Positions 9,305-25,083 of a DNA stretch of 64,000 nt are shown here, piece after piece. The stretch is taken from NCBI RefSeq assembly GCF_900100605.1, contig NZ_FNCN01000008.1, forward strand, positions 186,001-250,000. Reading direction: 5' to 3'. Both the position numbers and the translations under genes were made by a program. Under the pieces are notes generated by a model. That model was not told the DNA's origin and did not search any database. It saw only the letters and a list, made by a program, of their open reading frames with translations. Origin of the DNA: Sinosporangium album. Lineage in GTDB: Bacteria > Actinomycetota > Actinomycetes > Streptosporangiales > Streptosporangiaceae. How positions within the stretch are numbered: the first letter of the stretch is position 1; each line of letters starts with the position of its first letter.

Positions 9305-10048
9305 TCATTCCCCTAGGTCGGTGAGTGCTGGTCTGCCGGGGGCCTCCTCGGGGGGCAGAGCTCCCTCCGGGCCGGTCATCAAGGCTATCAGCCGATGACA
9401 CACATCCTGGACCGATGTGTTGACCAGCGTCAGGTCGAATTCTTTCTCGGCGGCCATCTCCACGAGCCCGGCCTCAAGGCGTCTGGCGATGACGTCCTCG
9501 GGCTCGGTGCCCCGGCCTCTGAGCCTGCTCTCCAGCTCTTCCCAGCTCGGTGGGGCGAGGAAGACCAGAAGCGCCTCCGGCATGCTCTCCCGGACCTGGC
9601 GCGCCCCCTGCAGATCGATCTCCAGCAGGGTGGGGACGCCGTCGGCCAGGCGTTCGAGGACGGGGCCTCGGGGCGTGCCGTACCGATTGCCGGTGAACTC
9701 GGCCCATTCAAGCAGTTCGCCGGACTCGATGAGTCTGTCGAACTCGTCGGAGTCGGCGAAATAGTACTCCACCCCGTGGGTCTCACCGGGTCGAGGCTTT
9801 CGGGTGGTCACCGAGACCGACAGCCACACCTCGGGGTGTGCCCGCCGGAGCTCGGCGACAACCGTGGACTTACCGACGCCCGACGGCCCCGAGAGAACCG
9901 TCAGGCGCCTGCCGGGCCGCCCGGAGGAGGGTTCGACCTTCTCCGCGGGACCGGCCGAAGGCATGGCGTCACCGTCACCTGTCCCGGACCCGCCGGAAGC
10001 GGTTGCCTGGTCGGCCCGACCACCGTCAGGCCAGGACGTAGCGATCAC
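9305..10048 (-). CDS. gmk: guanylate kinase
   Basis: It phosphorylates GMP to GDP with ATP. The P-loop is [10 protein letters not shown], followed by the GMP-binding segment [13 protein letters not shown] and DLQGARQVR. The start is uncertain. GTG at 10048, with GGGGG 7 nt upstream, gives 247 aa with a disordered Gly/Ala/Ser N-terminus. ATG at 9964 gives 219 aa, closer to the usual length of about 200. The frame remains open into mihF, but that overlap is not credible. Confidence 0.93.
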   Translation of the reverse strand: MIATSWPDGGRADQATASGGSGTGDGDAMPSAGPAEKVEPSSGRPGRRLTVLSGPSGVGKSTVVAELRRAHPEVWLSVSVTTRKPRPGETHGVEYYFADSDEFDRLIESGELLEWAEFTGNRYGTPRGPVLERLADGVPTLLEIDLQGARQVRESMPEALLVFLAPPSWEELESRLRGRGTEPEDVIARRLEAGLVEMAAEKEFDLTLVNTSVQDVCHRLIALMTGPEGALPPEEAPGRPALTDLGE

Positions 10049-10091
10049 GCCAATACCCCCGTTTATGTCCTTCGTTCGGGCGAGACCGAGA

Positions 10092-10415
10092 TCAGCTCTC
10101 GGAGCCGCCGAACTCGCGCTCCAGGGCGGAGCGCTGGTTGGCACCGAGACCCCGCACACGGCGGGACTCGGCGATACCGAGTCGCTCCATCAGCTGCTTG
10201 GCACGGACCTTGCCCACACCAGGGAGCGACTCCAACAGCGCCGACACCTTCATCTTGCCGATGACGTCGTCGGTCTGACCATCCTTCAGCACCTCAGCCA
10301 GAGAAACCGCGTTGCGCTTGAGCCGGTTCTTGACCTCGGCACGCTCACGGCGAGCCTTGGCAGCCTTTTCCAGGGCTGCGGCGCGCTGCTCGGGGGTCAG
10401 GGGAGGAAGAGCCAC
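10092..10415 (-). CDS. mihF: actinobacterial integration host factor
   Basis: 107 aa. It is the MihF/sIHF nucleoid protein, which is unrelated to the proteobacterial IHF. A Lys/Arg-rich N-terminal helix ([18 protein letters not shown]) is followed by the helix-two-turn-helix core with [32 protein letters not shown]. The conserved order pyrF-mihF-gmk-rpoZ-coaBC-metK supports the call. Confidence 0.96.
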   Translation of the reverse strand: MALPPLTPEQRAAALEKAAKARRERAEVKNRLKRNAVSLAEVLKDGQTDDVIGKMKVSALLESLPGVGKVRAKQLMERLGIAESRRVRGLGANQRSALEREFGGSES

Positions 10416-10600
10416 GCCGGGTCACCTCGAATTTCTGTCGATGTACTCGGACGGGAGGGGAAACTAGCTGGTCTTGGGCCATCAGGCAACGTCAAAGCCG
10501 GTTTCTGTCCCCACAAAATCTACTTCGACACTCTCCGTAATCACTAGATCACAGATAGCAGACGAAAACGCCCGGACATCTGGCTTTCCCCACAGGGCCC

Positions 10601-10623
10601 TCGGAGGGCCGTCAGCCCTCCGA
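10601..10623 (-). terminator. hairpin overlapping the pyrF stop codon
   Basis: A 9-bp perfect stem, TCGGAGGGC and GCCCTCCGA with a 5-nt loop, covers the pyrF stop (10612-10614). It has no T-run. It is a plausible end of the pyrimidine operon ahead of the separate mihF promoter region (10416-10600). Confidence 0.5.
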
Positions 10624-11313
10624 AGCCGTACGGCGGAGCGCCGCGGCGATGGCCGCGGCGGCGGCTCCCGGATCGGGCGCTCCGGTGATGGGCCTGCCGA
10701 TCACCAGGAGGTCGGCCCCGTCGGCCAGGGCGCGCTCGGGGGTGGCCACGCGGGCCTGGTCCTGGGTCGCCGCCCCCTCGGGGCGCACACCCGGGGTGAT
10801 CAATGTCACGCCGGGCCCGACCTCGGCACGCACGGCGGCGACCTCCTGGGGCGAGCAGACCAGCGCCTGGGCGCCCGCGCCGACCGCCATGACCGCGAGC
10901 CGCCGTACGGCGTCCGCCGGCGGGCCTTCGATGCCGATCGCGGCCAGATCCCCGGCGGAGAGCGAGGTCAGGACGGTCACGGCGGCCACCTGGGAGCCTG
11001 GGAGGGCCTCTACGGCGCCCTGGATCATCGCGGGGCCGCCAGACGCGTGGACGGTCAGGATCGCGGGCTTGAGGCGTGCCACGGCCCGCGTGGCGGCCAC
11101 GACGGTGTTCGGGATGTCGTGGAGCTTCAGGTCGAGGAAAACCCGCACTCCACTGGCTCCCCGCACAGAAGCGATCACATCGGGCCCGTAACGAAGGTAG
11201 AGTTCGAGCCCTACCTTCACGGTGCTGACATGCGGGGTCACCAGAGCGGCCCAGCGGGCGGCGGTCTCAAGGTCGGGCGCGTCCAGGGCGACGGCGATGG
11301 GCGCTCTCGTCAC
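10612..11313 (-). CDS. pyrF: orotidine-5'-phosphate decarboxylase
   Basis: 233 aa, last gene of the pyr operon. It decarboxylates OMP to UMP. The catalytic motif [10 protein letters not shown] is clear, preceded by VKVGLELY, and the phosphate-binding end [16 protein letters not shown] is present. GTG at 11313 overlaps the pyrD stop as GTGA, which implies translational coupling. Confidence 0.97.
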   Translation of the reverse strand: MTRAPIAVALDAPDLETAARWAALVTPHVSTVKVGLELYLRYGPDVIASVRGASGVRVFLDLKLHDIPNTVVAATRAVARLKPAILTVHASGGPAMIQGAVEALPGSQVAAVTVLTSLSAGDLAAIGIEGPPADAVRRLAVMAVGAGAQALVCSPQEVAAVRAEVGPGVTLITPGVRPEGAATQDQARVATPERALADGADLLVIGRPITGAPDPGAAAAAIAAALRRTASEG

Positions 11314-12290
11314 AGCGAGCTCTCCTCCAGGTGCCGGGAACCGCTTCCCGGCGGGCGGTGGGCCCGGCCGACGGCGTCGGCGAGGCGGTGGATGCCCCTG
11401 GCGGCGAGCAGCTCCTCAAGCTCCTTGAGGATCCGCACGGCCGCGAGGGGGTCGTGGAACAGCGCGGTGCCGACGGCGACGGCACACGCTCCGGCGAGGA
11501 TCATCTCCAAGGCGTCCCTGCCGGTGGTGACGCCCCCCACGCCGATGATCGGCACAAGGGGCAGGGCGTTGTAGACCTGCCACACGCACCGCACGGCGAG
11601 CGGGCGCACGGCGGGCCCCGACAGGCCGCCGGAGACGGCGGCCAGCGCGGGGCGCATGGTGTCGGTGTCGATGCTCATCCCCAGCGGGTTGTTGATCATC
11701 GACAGGGCGTCGGCCCCGCCCTGCGCGCAGGCGGCGGCGACGGTCACGATGTCGGTCACGTCGGGCGACAGCTTGGCCACCACCGGCACGTCGTCCGGGA
11801 TCACCGTGCGCACCGACGCGACCACCTCGGCGGAGGCGGCGCCGTCGCGGGCGAAGACCCTGCCGCGGTCCTCGATGTTGGGGCAGGCGAGGTTGACCTC
11901 GACAGCGGTGACTCCGGGCGCGCCTGCCAGCCTGCGGGCCAGGGCGGTGTACTCCGCGACCGACCCGCCGCCGATGGACACGATCGTCCGGATGGAGCGC
12001 TGGGCGAGCCACGGCAGCTCCCGGTCGAGGAACACCTCGATCCCCGGCCCCGGGAGGCCGACGGCGTTGAGCAGTCCCGAGGGCGTCTCGGTCATGCGCG
12101 GCGTGGGCCGCCCCGCGCGGGGGGCCATGGTGATGGAGCGGGTGGTGTGGGCGCCGAGCCGGCCGAGGTCGAAGAACGGGGCGAGTTCCCGTCCCGTGCC
12201 CGCGCACCCGGCCGCCGTGATGACGGGGTTGGCCAGTTCGACGTGCGTGATGTAGGTGCTCATGTCGACGGAGCGCCCGTCAGGTGACAT
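11310..12290 (-). CDS. pyrD: dihydroorotate dehydrogenase, class 1B catalytic subunit
   Basis: 326 aa. It oxidises dihydroorotate to orotate with FMN and works with PyrK. The catalytic Cys is in VNLACPN, as in class 1B enzymes, and the FMN phosphate site is [24 protein letters not shown] at 12290 has GGAGGGAG 8 nt upstream and overlaps the pyrK stop by 11 nt. A GTG three codons earlier and an ATG nine codons later are weaker alternatives. Confidence 0.95.
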   Translation of the reverse strand: MSPDGRSVDMSTYITHVELANPVITAAGCAGTGRELAPFFDLGRLGAHTTRSITMAPRAGRPTPRMTETPSGLLNAVGLPGPGIEVFLDRELPWLAQRSIRTIVSIGGGSVAEYTALARRLAGAPGVTAVEVNLACPNIEDRGRVFARDGAASAEVVASVRTVIPDDVPVVAKLSPDVTDIVTVAAACAQGGADALSMINNPLGMSIDTDTMRPALAAVSGGLSGPAVRPLAVRCVWQVYNALPLVPIIGVGGVTTGRDALEMILAGACAVAVGTALFHDPLAAVRILKELEELLAARGIHRLADAVGRAHRPPGSGSRHLEESSL

Positions 12291-13170
12291 TGCGTGCACT
12301 CCCTCCGCCGGGAGCCCCCAGCGCGTCGAAGGGGATCGTTCCGATGTCGTCGAACCGGACCCGCTCGCCGCGGAACACCGGCCCCTCCGCGCAGGCGCGG
12401 ACCATGCGGGTCACCCCGTCGTCGCCGATCACGGGGAGCACGCACGTCATGCACACGCCGATGCCGCACGCCATGGCCTCCTCCACCGCGACCTGCACTG
12501 GTATGTCGAATTCGATGCCGACCGCGGTGACCCCGCGCAGCATGCCCATGGGGCCGCAGGCGTAGATCACGTCGGCGCGCACGTCGGCGATGACGCCGGG
12601 CAGCACGTCCGCCACCCGGCCCCGCAGGCCGAGGGAGCCGTCCTCGGTGGTCAACGTCGCGGTCTCGCCCATGCGGCGGGCGCGCAGCGCGCCGAACACG
12701 CGGTCGGCGCTCGCCGCCCCGAGCACGAAGTCGACCCGGCAGTGCCGCCGCAGCAGCACGTCGGCGAGGCCGAAGAGCGTGGCGGAGCCGTACTCGCCGC
12801 CGACGAGGACGCAGTTGACGGGGTCGCGCGGCAGCGGGAAGGCCCGCCCGAGCGGGCCGACGAGGTCCAGGGTGTCCCTGGCCCTGCGGTCGGCCAGCCA
12901 GGCGGTGCCGGGCCCGCTCACGGCGATCACGAAATCCACCGTGCCGCCGTAGTCGGGCTTGACGTCGTGTACGGCGAGGGCCCGGCGGGTGACCATCGGC
13001 GTGCCCGGCCCACCGACGGCGACCGAGACGAAGTGCCCGGGTCTGTAGCGCTCCGCGATGCCGGGCGCCACGACGGTCAGCGCGTGGTAGGCGTCGACAC
13101 GGCGCGTTGTCAGCACCGTGCCGGTCACCTGGAGTGGGCTACCACCCAAACGTGCATCCCTTCGCCGCAT
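12280..13170 (-). CDS. pyrK: dihydroorotate dehydrogenase electron-transfer subunit
   Basis: About 296 aa from ATG 13170, which follows GGAG at 5 nt. The frame extends further upstream, but that part overlaps carB and has no valid start. It is a ferredoxin-reductase fold with an FAD-binding half (RYRPGHFVSVAVGG) and an NAD-binding half. The C-terminal [2Fe-2S] cluster motif is CGIGVCMTC with a fourth Cys in RACAEGPVF. It passes electrons from PyrD to NAD+. Confidence 0.94.
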   Translation of the reverse strand: MRRRDARLGGSPLQVTGTVLTTRRVDAYHALTVVAPGIAERYRPGHFVSVAVGGPGTPMVTRRALAVHDVKPDYGGTVDFVIAVSGPGTAWLADRRARDTLDLVGPLGRAFPLPRDPVNCVLVGGEYGSATLFGLADVLLRRHCRVDFVLGAASADRVFGALRARRMGETATLTTEDGSLGLRGRVADVLPGVIADVRADVIYACGPMGMLRGVTAVGIEFDIPVQVAVEEAMACGIGVCMTCVLPVIGDDGVTRMVRACAEGPVFRGERVRFDDIGTIPFDALGAPGGGSARNVT

Positions 13171-13205
13171 GTTCTCCGCACAGCGGTCGGCGGCCAGGCT
13201 GACGG

Positions 13206-16509
<3,304 letters not shown>

Positions 16510-16517
<8 letters not shown>

Positions 16518-17631
16518 GCTGGTGTCCTTCCATCAAGCCGTTGAACTCGTCGAACAGGTAGGCCGCGTCGTGCGGACCCGCCGCCGCCTCCGGGTGGTAC
16601 TGGACGCTGAACCCGGGCCGGTCGAGCAGCCGCAGCCCCTCCACGCAGCCGTCGTTGAGGTTGACGTGGCTGACCTCGGCTCTGCCGTACGGCGTGTCGA
16701 ACGGCCCGTCGAGCGGGGCCTGTACGGCGAAGCCGTGGTTGTGGCTGGTGATCTCGACCTTGCCGGTGCGGCGGTCCTGCACCGGCTGGTTGACGCCGCG
16801 GTGGCCGTAGCGCAGCTTGTAGGTCGCAAGGCCGAGCGCGCGGCCGAGGATCTGGTTGCCGAAGCAGATGCCGAAGAACGGCGTGCCGGAGTCGAGCACC
16901 CCGCGCAGCGCCTCCACCGCGAAGTCGGCGGTCTGCGGGTCGCCGGGCCCGTTGGAGAAGAAGACGCCGTCGGGGCGCAGGGCCAGGATGTCGGCGGTGG
17001 TGGCGGAGGCGGGCAGCACGTGCACGCGGCAGCCGCGCTCGGCCATGCGCTGCGGCGTCATCGCCTTGATGCCGAGGTCGACGGCGGCGACGGTGAAGCG
17101 GTGCCCGCCGACCGGCTCGACCACGTAGGGCTCGGTGGTGGACACCTCGCGGGCGAGGTCGGCGCCGAGCATGGCGGGGCTTCGCCGTACGCGCTCGACG
17201 AGCTCCTCGACGGGGGCGAGGGCGGCGCCGGAGAAGACGCCGGCGCGCATGGCGCCCCGCTCGCGCAGGTGGCGGGTGAGGGCGCGGGTGCCGGGTACGG
17301 CGATGCCCACGACGCCCTGGGCTCGGAGCTCGTCGTCGAGGGACCGCTTGGCCCTCCAGTTGGAGGAGACGCGGGACGGCTCCCGCACGACGTAGCCGGC
17401 GACCCAGATGCGCGAGGACTCGGGGTCCTCGTCGTTGACGCCGGTGTTGCCGATGTGCGGCGCGGTCATCGCGACGATCTGGCGGTGGTAGGACGGGTCG
17501 GTGAGGGTCTCCTGGTAGCCGGTCATGCCGGTGTTGAAGACCATCTCGCCGAAGGTCTCGCCGACGGCGCCATAGGGACGGCCGTTGAAGACTCGGCCGT
17601 CTTCCAGGACGAGAATGGCGGTCTCCGTCAC
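16510..17631 (-). CDS. carA: carbamoyl-phosphate synthase small (glutaminase) subunit
   Basis: 373 aa from GTG 17631, overlapping the pyrC stop as GTGA. The frame runs on far upstream through pyrC, but that part is a shadow. The class I amidotransferase nucleophile is the Cys of [16 protein letters not shown], and the His/Glu pair is in [11 protein letters not shown]. The N-terminal CPSase domain has [21 protein letters not shown]. It releases ammonia from glutamine for CarB. Confidence 0.97.
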
Positions 17632-18928
17632 GCGAGCTTCCCTTCGAGAACGGTGGGCCGGCCCCGCAGGAAGGTCGCGACGACCTTGCCGGGGAGGGTG
17701 AGGCCCGTATATGGCGTGTTGCGGCTCTTGGAGGCGAAGGCGCCGGGGTCGACGCCGGTCCGCGCGGACGGGTCGAGGAGGGTGAGGTTGGCGGTGGCGC
17801 CGACCTCGATCGGCATGCCGTGCCCGGCGACCCTGCCGATGTGCGCCGGGGCGATGGACATGCGCTGGGCGACCCCGGCCCAGTCGAGCAGGCCGGTCTC
17901 GACCATGGCGAGCTGCACGACCGGCAGCGCGGTCTCCAGCCCGATCATGCCCATGGCCGCCGCGCCCCACTCGGCCTCCTTGTCCTCCACGGGGTGGGGG
18001 GCGTGGTCGGTGGCGACGCAGTCGATGGTGCCGTCGGCGAGCGCGGCGCGCAGCGCCTCCACGTCTTCGCGGGTGCGCAGCGGCGGGTTGACCTTGTAGA
18101 TCGGGTTGTAGGCCCCGGCGGGGGACGCCTCGACGAGGTCGTCGGTGAGCAGCAGGTGGTGCGGGGTCACCTCGGCCGTGACGTCCCACCCCTTGCTCTT
18201 GGCCCAGCGGATGATCTCGACGGAGCCGGCGGTGGAGACGTGGCAGACGTGCAGGCGGGAGCCGACGTGGGCGGCGAGCAGGCAGTCGCGGGCGATGATC
18301 GCCTCCTCGGCGACCGCGGGCCAGCCGGTCAGGCCGAGCCTGCCGGAGACGGCCCCCTCGTTCATCTGGGCGTCCTCGGTGAGGCGCGGCTCCTGCGCGT
18401 GCTGGGCGATGACGCCGTCGAACGCCTTCACGTATTCCAGGGCGCGGCGCATCAGCACCGCGTCGGACACGCATTTGCCGTCGTCGGAGAAGACGCGGAC
18501 GCGGGCCGCGGAGTCGGCCATGGCGCCGAGTTCGGCGAGGCGCTCGCCCGCGAGGCCCACGGTGACGGCGCCGACCGGGCGCACGTCGCAGTGGCCGGCC
18601 TCCTGGCCGAGCCGCCACACCTGCTCGACCACGCCGGCGGTGTCGGCGACGGGCGAGGTGTTGGCCATGGCGTGCACGGCGGTGAACCCGCCGAGGGCTG
18701 CGGCGCGGGTGCCGGTCTCGACCGTCTCGGCGTCCTCGCGGCCCGGCTCGCGCAGGTGGGTGTGGAGGTCGACGAGGCCGGGCAGGGCCACGAGCCCTTC
18801 GGCGTCGAGGGTCTCGGCGCCCGCCGGGGCGGTGAGGCCGGCACCCGTCTCGACGATCAGCCCGTCGCGGATCAGCAGGTCGGCGGGCTCTCCCCCGACA
18901 ATGCTCGCGCCTTTGACGAGATAGGCGG

Positions 18929-18932
<4 letters not shown>
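17628..18932 (-). CDS. pyrC: dihydroorotase
   Basis: 434 aa from GTG 18932, overlapping pyrB as GTGA. It closes carbamoyl-aspartate to dihydroorotate. The zinc ligands are in [10 protein letters not shown] (His57, His59), with later metal and substrate motifs [10 protein letters not shown] and [13 protein letters not shown]. It is a class I dihydroorotase of normal length. The open frame continuing upstream to 19511 is a shadow of pyrB. Confidence 0.97.
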
Positions 18933-20475
<1,543 letters not shown>

Positions 20476-20638
20476 AAGGAATTCGGTCTCCGTCACACTA
20501 TCAGCCGGCTTCTGGGAGGCCTTGACGAGCTGCCCTGACGGGCACAGGGCGACACGTTGACTACACTCCGCTACCGGGGTTTCGGAAGTGGCACGCGGGG
20601 GCGGCACGGGCTCAGGATGGGGGAAGGGGGCAGGCGCG

Positions 20639-21550
20639 ATGGGAGCTCGGCTACGGGTCATCCGCGGTCGGATCAGGTCGATCAGATCCACCGCCAAGAT
20701 CACACGCGCGCAGCAGCTCATCGCCACCTCCCGCGTCAGCAAGGCCAGGGAGCGGGCCGCGGCGGCGGAGCCGTACGCCAGGGAGATCACGCGTGCCGTC
20801 TCCACGCTCGTGACGCACCACACCGCGCTCGACCACCCGATCCTCGACATGCGGCCTGACACCTCGCGCGTGGCGGTGCTGGCACTGACCAGCGACCGCG
20901 GGTTCTGCGGGGCCTTCAACCACGATGTGATCCGGCAGACCGAGGCCGTGGGCGGGCTGCTGCGCGACCAGGGCAAGGAGCCGGTCTTCTACGTGACAGG
21001 GCGCAGGGGGGCCGAATGGTTCCGCTTCCGGGGGCGGGAGACCGTGCGGGAATGGTCGGGTTTCTCCGGTGAGCCGCACTACCCGGTGGCGTCGGAGGTC
21101 GGCCAGACCCTTCTCGACGCCTTCGCCACGCCGACCCGCGAGGGCGGGGTCGGCGAGGTGCACATCATCTACAACCAGTTCATCTCCATGCTGACGCAGA
21201 AGGTGACCGCGCACCGGATCCTGCCCATCGAGATCGAGGAGCGGGTGCGTCCGGTGGCCGAGGGCGCGCTGCCGGAGGCGCCCTTCGACTTCGAGCCCTC
21301 GGCGGACGCGGTGCTCGACGCGCTGCTGCGGACCTACGTCCGCTCCCGGGTGTGGTTCATGATGCTCAGCTCCGCCGCGGCCGAGCACGCGGCGCGGCGC
21401 ACGGCGATGACGGCCGCCACCGAGAACGCGCTGGAGCTCATCGAGCAGCTCACCCGGCAGGCCAACGAGGCGCGCCAGGAGGAGATCACCACGGAGATCA
21501 GCGAGATCGTCGGCGGGGCGGCGGGGCTCCACGACCTCTCCACGACCTGA
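20639..21550 (+). CDS. orphan F-type ATP synthase gamma-subunit paralogue
   Basis: 303 aa from ATG 20639 (GGGAAGGGGGC upstream). The N-terminal coiled coil LRVIRGRIRSIRSTAKITRA and the C-terminal helix ATENALELIEQLTRQANEAR with ITTEISEIVGGAAGL are the gamma-subunit signatures that form the rotor shaft. No other atp gene is nearby, so this is not the housekeeping atpG locus. The middle domain differs from typical sequences (DRGFCGAFN rather than DRGLAGAY). It is transcribed divergently from pyrR. The role is unknown; candidates are an alternative rotor or an ATPase modulator. Confidence 0.85.
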   Translation: MGARLRVIRGRIRSIRSTAKITRAQQLIATSRVSKARERAAAAEPYAREITRAVSTLVTHHTALDHPILDMRPDTSRVAVLALTSDRGFCGAFNHDVIRQTEAVGGLLRDQGKEPVFYVTGRRGAEWFRFRGRETVREWSGFSGEPHYPVASEVGQTLLDAFATPTREGGVGEVHIIYNQFISMLTQKVTAHRILPIEIEERVRPVAEGALPEAPFDFEPSADAVLDALLRTYVRSRVWFMMLSSAAAEHAARRTAMTAATENALELIEQLTRQANEARQEEITTEISEIVGGAAGLHDLSTT

Positions 21551-21819
21551 CCGCACGCCCGCGCTTCATCCATGGCCGATCCGGGGGATCCTCGGCTCCC
21601 GAGGGAGTGTCCGCCAAGGGAAGAGTTCCGTGAAGGACGGAAAAATCTACCTCAATAGCTTGGCAAAACAATATTTAGGACTATAAAAACCCAGATAGCA
21701 CACCCCCATCGCGCCCAGACGATCGGCCGGACGCGCCGCCCCCGCGGACCGGCCCGGCCACGCGGGCCGGGAACCGCGCCGGGAACGGCGCCGAGCCGAT
21801 GCCCCCAGGAGGAGTCCAC

Positions 21820-22080
21820 GTGGCACTGTCCCCGCACGACCAGCGTGCCCTCGGCGACATCGGCGCCCGCCTCGCGGCGGAGGACCCGCACCTCGCGGCG
21901 CGCCTACGTGCCTTCACCACCTCCACCACGGCGTCGCCCCCGTCGCGCCTGCGCATGGTGCCCGTGGCGATAGCGGCGCTGCTGATGGCCGCCGCCGCCC
22001 TGGTGCTCCCCCACCTCGCCGACTCCGGCGGCGCGGCGACCGCACCCCCGGCCTCGCAGTCCGGCGCGGCGACGCCCTGA
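21820..22080 (+). CDS. DUF3040 membrane protein
   Basis: 86 aa from GTG 21820, preceded by AGGAGGA at an ideal distance. The start LSPHDQRALGDIGARLAAEDPHLA is the DUF3040 pattern. One membrane segment follows (MVPVAIAALLMAAAALVLPHL), then a short Ala/Ser/Pro tail. It is a small actinomycete membrane protein of unknown role. Beyond its stop (22079-22112) lie three copies of a CCGTGCGTGA-like 10-mer. Confidence 0.8.
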   Translation: MALSPHDQRALGDIGARLAAEDPHLAARLRAFTTSTTASPPSRLRMVPVAIAALLMAAAALVLPHLADSGGAATAPPASQSGAATP

Positions 22081-22312
22081 CCGTGCGTGACCGTGCGTGA
22101 CCATGCGTAACCGCGCCTCGGCGCGGACGCCGTACGCGCCGGGGCGACCGGGCCGAACGCCGCGAGGACCGCGGCGGAACGCCATGGAACCCACCTTCTA
22201 CATCCACCTATAAGGCCGAAGAACGGCCCACGGGCCGCGGGTTTCGGTCGCTTTAGCCTGGGGGACGTCCCCCTTGTCGCTTATGGGGTGGAAGCGGCGC
22301 CGGGGGGCACTC

Positions 22313-23779
22313 ATGGGGGAATCTGCTGGCGATCGTCCGCCGCGCCCGCTCGCCGCCTGCAGCCACGGCGACCACGGCGGGCACAGCGGCCACGGTGACT
22401 ACGAAGGCCACGGCGACCACGGCGACCACGGCGGACCGCCACCGCCCGGTCCCCGCGCCGCACACGCCTCCGAGCCCGACGGCGAACTCGGGCTCGCGCG
22501 GGCGACCGCGCTCGTGGCCGGCAACATCGTCGGCACGGGCATCTTCCTGCTCCCCGCCGCGCTCGCCGTGTTCGGCACGGTCGGCATCGCGGCGTTCGGC
22601 ATCGTCACGGTGGGGGCGATCGCCCTGGCCGTGGTCTTCGGCCGACTCGGAGCACGCCTGCCCTCGGCGGGCGGGCCGTACGTCTACGCGAGGGACGCCT
22701 TCGGCGAGTTCCCCGGTTTCCTGAACGCGTGGTCGTTCTGGATCACGGCCTGGGCCGGCAACGCGGGCATCGCCTTCGCCTGGGTGGGATACGTCAACTA
22801 CTTCCTGCACTGGGACAGCACCGCCGGGAAGATCGCCATCGGGCTGGCGGGGCTCTGCATCCCGGCGCTGATCAACCTCAGCGGCGTCCGGACCATGGGC
22901 ACGTTCCAACTCGTCACGGCGGCGCTGAAGTTCGCCCCCTTGATCTTCATCTCGGTCGTGGGACTGGCGTTCGTGCGGGCGGACAACTTCGGCCCGTTCA
23001 ACGCGACCGCCGGCACCTGGGCCGCGGCGCTGTCGGGAGCGGCGGCCCTGGTGCTGTTCGCCTATTCCGGCGTCGAGAGCGCGGCGGTCGCCGCCGAGAA
23101 GGTCAAGGACCCGATCCGCAACATCGGCAGAGCGAGCGTGTACGGCTGCCTCGCCTGCGCCGCGCTCTACATGCTCTCCACCGTCGCCATCTTCGGAACG
23201 GTCCCGCAGCACCGACTCGTCCACTCCGAGGCGCCCTTCGCCGATGCCGTCAACGGCATGTTCGGCGGCGGTTTCTGGGGCGGAGTGGTGGCCGCGTGCG
23301 CCATCGTCTCGGGTCTCGGCGCGTTGAACGGCTGGACGATGCTGGTGGCGGAGATGCCGCTGGCGTCGGCCCGCGACGGCCTGTTCCCGTCCTTCTTCAC
23401 CCGGGTCAACGCGCGCGATGTGCCCTACGTCGGGGTGATCGCCGGTGCCGTGCTGGCGTCCGCCACGTTCGTCACGGCCTTCGCGGCGGAGAACGCGTTC
23501 AGCACGATCCTGCTGCTCGCGACGTTCACCACGGTCATTCCGTACATGTTCTCGGCCGCGGCCCAGATGTTCTGGCTGGTGACCGGTGGACGCCGGGTCG
23601 AGGGCCGGCACCTGGCCAGGGATGTCGCGGTCGCCGCGGTCGCGCTGCTGTTCACGTTCTGGATGGTGGTCGGCGCGGGGAGCGCGGCGGTCTTTCAGGG
23701 GACATTAATGCTGTTGATGGGCATTCCCATCTATATCTGGATCAAGGCCTCGCGCGGGGAATACGGGGTCGCGAGATGA
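22313..23779 (+). CDS. APC-family amino-acid antiporter with His-rich N-terminus, probably arginine/ornithine type
   Basis: 488 aa. About twelve hydrophobic helices begin at residue 60 with the APC motif [19 protein letters not shown]. It resembles AdiC/ArcD-type exchangers and ends 20 bp before arginine deiminase, which suggests arginine uptake against ornithine or citrulline export (inference). The cytoplasmic N-terminus carries many HGDHGGH-type repeats (about residues 17-42), a likely metal-binding stretch. ATG 22313 follows GGGGGGC at 5 nt; earlier starts lack one. Confidence 0.85.
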   Translation: MGESAGDRPPRPLAACSHGDHGGHSGHGDYEGHGDHGDHGGPPPPGPRAAHASEPDGELGLARATALVAGNIVGTGIFLLPAALAVFGTVGIAAFGIVTVGAIALAVVFGRLGARLPSAGGPYVYARDAFGEFPGFLNAWSFWITAWAGNAGIAFAWVGYVNYFLHWDSTAGKIAIGLAGLCIPALINLSGVRTMGTFQLVTAALKFAPLIFISVVGLAFVRADNFGPFNATAGTWAAALSGAAALVLFAYSGVESAAVAAEKVKDPIRNIGRASVYGCLACAALYMLSTVAIFGTVPQHRLVHSEAPFADAVNGMFGGGFWGGVVAACAIVSGLGALNGWTMLVAEMPLASARDGLFPSFFTRVNARDVPYVGVIAGAVLASATFVTAFAAENAFSTILLLATFTTVIPYMFSAAAQMFWLVTGGRRVEGRHLARDVAVAAVALLFTFWMVVGAGSAAVFQGTLMLLMGIPIYIWIKASRGEYGVAR

Positions 23780-23798
23780 ACGAGATGAAAGGGATGCG

Positions 23799-25043
23799 TT
23801 GAGCTTTCACGTCGACTCCGAGGTGGGCCCGCTCCGGCAGGTGCTGGTACACAAGCCAGAACTCTCGCTCAAGCGCCTCACCCCCTCGAACAAGGACGAC
23901 CTCCTCTTCGACGACGTGCTGTGGGTGCAGCGCGCCGTGGAGGAGCACGAGGAGTGGCAGCGCACGCTGCGGGCCAGGGGCATCGTCGTGCATCTGCTGA
24001 TCGACCTGCTGCGCGAGACGATCGACATCCCCGATGCGCGCAAGCACATCCTCGACGGCATCATCGACGAACGCTGGTTCGGCCCCCTGGCCACCGACTC
24101 CATCCGCAACACCCTCGACGCGATGCCGTCGGCGGTGCTCGCCCGCTTCCTCACCGGCGGCATCACCAAGCGCGAGATCATGGAGTACGGCACCGACCCC
24201 AAAAGCCTCGCCTTCCACTCCCTCGGCCTGGACGACTTCGTCCTGCCGCCGCTGCCCAACCACCTCTTCACCCGCGACACCTCGTGCTGGATCTACGACG
24301 GCGTCTCCATCAACGCCATGAAGAAGAAGGCGCGGATGCGGGAGACCGTCAACATGGAGGCGGTCTACCGGTGGCACCCGCTCTTCGCCCCCGGATACGA
24401 CCGGCCGAAGGAGGGCGGCTACCACGTGTGGCTGCCGGGGACGCCCGTGGCGCCGGCCACCATCGAGGGCGGGGACGTGCTGGTCATCGGGCGTGGCGCC
24501 GTACTCATCGGGATGAGCGAGCGCACGCAGCCGCAGGCGGTCGAGATGCTGGCGCGCAATCTGTTCAAGGCCGGGTCGGCGAGGGTGATCGTGACCCTCA
24601 ACGTGCCGAAGGCCCGCGCGTTCATGCACCTGGACACCGTGATGACCATGGTGGACGTGGGGGTTTTCACGAAGTACGCCGGGCTCGGGATGCTGCCGTC
24701 GTACACCATCGAGCCGGGCGACAACGAAAAGGAGCTGAAGGTCACCGACCACCCGCCCGAGGACATGCACAAGGCCATCGCCGAGGCGCTCGGGCTGCCC
24801 GAGATCACCGTGCTCACCGCCCAGCAGGACGTGCACGCAGCCGCGCGGGAGCAGTGGGACGACGGGTGCAACGTGCTGGCCGTCGAGCCGGGCGTGGTCA
24901 TCGCCTACGAGCGCAACACGACGACCAACAACTTCCTCAGCTCGCGGGGCATCGAGGTCATCACGATCAGGGGCAGCGAGCTCGGCCGGGGCCGGGGCGG
25001 CCCGAGGTGTATGAGCTGCCCGTTGGAAAGAGATGCCATCTGA
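23799..25043 (+). CDS. arcA: arginine deiminase
   Basis: 414 aa, normal length. It hydrolyses arginine to citrulline and ammonia. The N-terminal [17 protein letters not shown], the EGGDVLVIG motif and the nucleophile Cys407 in MSCPLERD are all present. It starts at TTG 23799 with GAAAGGG upstream; the nearby ATG runs into a stop. No arcB or arcC lies alongside, so the ATP-yielding part of the pathway must be elsewhere or absent, and the gene may serve ammonia production or acid defence. Confidence 0.95.
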   Translation: MSFHVDSEVGPLRQVLVHKPELSLKRLTPSNKDDLLFDDVLWVQRAVEEHEEWQRTLRARGIVVHLLIDLLRETIDIPDARKHILDGIIDERWFGPLATDSIRNTLDAMPSAVLARFLTGGITKREIMEYGTDPKSLAFHSLGLDDFVLPPLPNHLFTRDTSCWIYDGVSINAMKKKARMRETVNMEAVYRWHPLFAPGYDRPKEGGYHVWLPGTPVAPATIEGGDVLVIGRGAVLIGMSERTQPQAVEMLARNLFKAGSARVIVTLNVPKARAFMHLDTVMTMVDVGVFTKYAGLGMLPSYTIEPGDNEKELKVTDHPPEDMHKAIAEALGLPEITVLTAQQDVHAAAREQWDDGCNVLAVEPGVVIAYERNTTTNNFLSSRGIEVITIRGSELGRGRGGPRCMSCPLERDAI

Positions 25044-25083
25044 CACCGCCCACCCGGACCGTTCCCGGCAGAAGGGAGATCCT

